From Burkholderia sp. Leaf177 (GTDB taxonomy: Bacteria; Pseudomonadota; Gammaproteobacteria; Burkholderiales; Burkholderiaceae): a stretch of DNA of 64,000 nucleotides. Shown one piece after another: positions 62,605-64,000 of this stretch. The DNA lies in assembly GCF_001424345.1 (NCBI RefSeq), contig NZ_LMPF01000023.1, forward strand, positions 465,983-529,982. The letters are read 5' to 3'. The notes under the pieces are model-generated. The model made no database searches. It was not told where the DNA came from and worked only from the letters and a program-made list of their open reading frames with translations. The number at the start of each line of letters is the position of its first letter. The first letter of the stretch is position 1. The position numbers were made by a program, and so were the translations under genes.

Positions 62605-64000
62605 GCGTTGGGCGGTAGCGCCGATCCGTCGTGCGAAAGCCGGATATGCAACCGATGCATCTTCCGATAAAGCGTGTTCCTGCTGATCCCGAGTCCTTTA
62701 GCGACGCTGCTGACATTCCAGCGGTGTTCATCGAGCAGCTCGAGCACCGTCTCGCGTTCCTTGAGCTGAATTGCGTTAAGTTCCGACGTGTTCGAATCTT
62801 CGGCGGCATGCATATAGGGGCTGGCCGCAGGCGCGCTGTTCACGCCGTATCCCATTCCCATGCCGAGCCGCGCGGCATGTGTAGTGCCTGCAAATTGCAC
62901 GATCTCGACTGGCAGATGCGAGCAGTCGATCTCAGTGCCATCGCACAATGCAACAGCCATTTGCAGCACATGACGCAACTGGCGGATGTTGCCCGGCCAC
63001 GAATAATTCAGCAGCGCATGGCGCGCTTCGGCGCTGAGCGTAGGCGGCTCTTCCGCTTCGGCCGCGAGCAGATGATGCATCAGCGCGAGTGCATCGGCAC
63101 GTTCTTTCAGCGGCGGCAAATTGATCTCGATGCCGTTGAGCCGGTAATACAGGTCTTCGCGGAAAGCGCCGCTTTGCACGAGTTCGAGCAGGTTCCTGTG
63201 GCTCGCGCTAATCAGCTGGAAATCCACCTTGACGGTGGTTTCCGCGCCGAGCGGCGTGACCTCGTGTTCCTCAAGCACGCGCAGCAAGCGCGCTTGCAAG
63301 GCCATCGGCATATCGCCGATTTCATCGAGGAATAGCGAGCCGCCATTTGCCTGCACGATCTTGCCGCGGCGTCCTTCGCGCTGCGCGCCGGTAAAGGCGC
63401 CCGCTCGATAACCGAACAATTCGCTCTCGATCAGGTTCTCCGGCAACGATGCGCAATTGACCGCAACAAAACTGCCCGCGCTGTTCGGGCTGATGCTGTG
63501 AAGCGCGTTTGCGAAGACTTCCTTGCCGGTGCCTGTCTGGCCGCGCAGGATGATCGGGATCTTGCGCTGTATTACACGCACGGCGAGCTGGATTTGCGAC
63601 GCCATGCGCGGATCGCCGAATTCCAGATGCGCGAGTTTTTCCAGCTTGCCATCCTGCGCGGCGAGATCGCGTGTCGGACGAACACCTTTGGCGCGTCCAG
63701 CCGGAGATGAAACCGCAGACGACGCCGAAGAAGATGCCGCAGAAGAACCCGATCCCGCGCGGCTCGACGGATCGTTCATCAGGATGCGGGTTGCGCTAGT
63801 GGTGGCGTCGCGCGGTGTCTGAGCGATCAGGAAAAAGCGGTTGTTGGCGTTCGCGCTGTAGACGGTCACCGGATGGAACGAGCCGCGAATGCTGCGCGCG
63901 ATCATGTCCTCCAGCGGCACGTTGAACGCTTCCTCGATTCGCTTGCCGCACAACTCCGCATGCGAACGGAAGTCGAGCTGAAAGAGCGCGCTGCGGCTGG
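62601..64000 (-). CDS. Sigma-54-dependent transcriptional activator, 5' truncated by window edge
   Basis: At least 466 residues are visible and the frame is open to the window end. The visible N-terminus (LFQLDFRSHAELCGKRIEE) belongs to an AcoR-like sensory region. A Ser/Ala-rich linker precedes the AAA+ domain with Walker A RGQTGTGKEVF, the sigma-54 contact loop GAFTGA, and Walker B LFLDEIGDMP. A Fis-type HTH ends the protein (WNVSSVAKGLGISRNTLYRKM). Its stop overlaps the flavoprotein start (ATGA at 62601-62604), so it is the first gene seen of an operon with two H4MPT-synthesis genes. The inducer is unknown. Confidence 0.92.
   Translation of the reverse strand, partial: SRSALFQLDFRSHAELCGKRIEEAFNVPLEDMIARSIRGSFHPVTVYSANANNRFFLIAQTPRDATTSATRILMNDPSSRAGSGSSAASSSASSAVSSPAGRAKGVRPTRDLAAQDGKLEKLAHLEFGDPRMASQIQLAVRVIQRKIPIILRGQTGTGKEVFANALHSISPNSAGSFVAVNCASLPENLIESELFGYRAGAFTGAQREGRRGKIVQANGGSLFLDEIGDMPMALQARLLRVLEEHEVTPLGAETTVKVDFQLISASHRNLLELVQSGAFREDLYYRLNGIEINLPPLKERADALALMHHLLAAEAEEPPTLSAEARHALLNYSWPGNIRQLRHVLQMAVALCDGTEIDCSHLPVEIVQFAGTTHAARLGMGMGYGVNSAPAASPYMHAAEDSNTSELNAIQLKERETVLELLDEHRWNVSSVAKGLGISRNTLYRKMHRLHIRLSHDGSALPPNA

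Overview
The window is high-GC, gene-dense DNA typical of the Burkholderiaceae. Hopanoid genes, red-type (form IC) RuBisCO, PQQ synthesis and the tetrahydromethanopterin (H4MPT)/methanofuran C1 pathway together point to a Paraburkholderia- or Caballeronia-like soil or plant-associated bacterium. This assignment is inferred from gene content. No rRNA or tRNA gene was seen.

1-10 kb: the 3' part of an acyl-CoA synthetase, a small exported DUF4174 protein, then a dispersed hopanoid locus: an HpnM/MlaC-like lipid carrier, hpnH with ispH, hpnB and hpnA. A Phd/PIN toxin-antitoxin pair lies between hpnM and hpnH. 10-29 kb is mostly signalling: a hybrid kinase-CheR-CheB-kinase module, acylphosphatase, egtD, two more hybrid kinases, an EnvZ/OmpR-like pair beside a divergent regulator paralogue, two low-complexity exported proteins, a lytic transglycosylase and a diguanylate cyclase. 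At 29.4-30.2 kb a yybP-ykoY manganese riboswitch precedes mntP.

30-45 kb is a PQQ/C1 region. It holds a DUF2380 protein, a beta-propeller with a collagen-like insert, a TonB receptor, a NarL-type kinase and regulator, pqqBCDE, cytochrome b561 and fhcBADC (the formyltransferase/hydrolase complex). Two near-identical 15-bp palindromes sit upstream of the propeller gene and between the TonB receptor and kinase genes.

46-59.5 kb holds a HisA-like gene, methanofuran-synthesis genes mfnD-mfnF-mfnE and mfnB, a DUF447 gene, an unlinked 24-residue pqqA, and a Calvin-cycle operon cbbL-S-X-F-P-T-A. cbbA carries an in-frame amber codon. This module is bracketed by two copies of a roughly 0.9-1 kb repeat block (45.1-46.0 and 59.6-60.6 kb). 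Each block is an inverted repeat ending in short hairpin units that carry a conserved micro-ORF. From 60.6 kb to the end, a DHPS-like H4MPT-synthesis protein, a DmrB-type flavoprotein and a sigma-54 activator form an overlapping minus-strand operon.

Taken together, PQQ would serve an alcohol dehydrogenase encoded elsewhere. Formaldehyde would be oxidised on H4MPT and released through Fhc as formate. CO2 could be refixed by the Calvin cycle. The fae, mtdB, mch, formate dehydrogenase, xoxF/mxaF and cbbR genes are not in the window.
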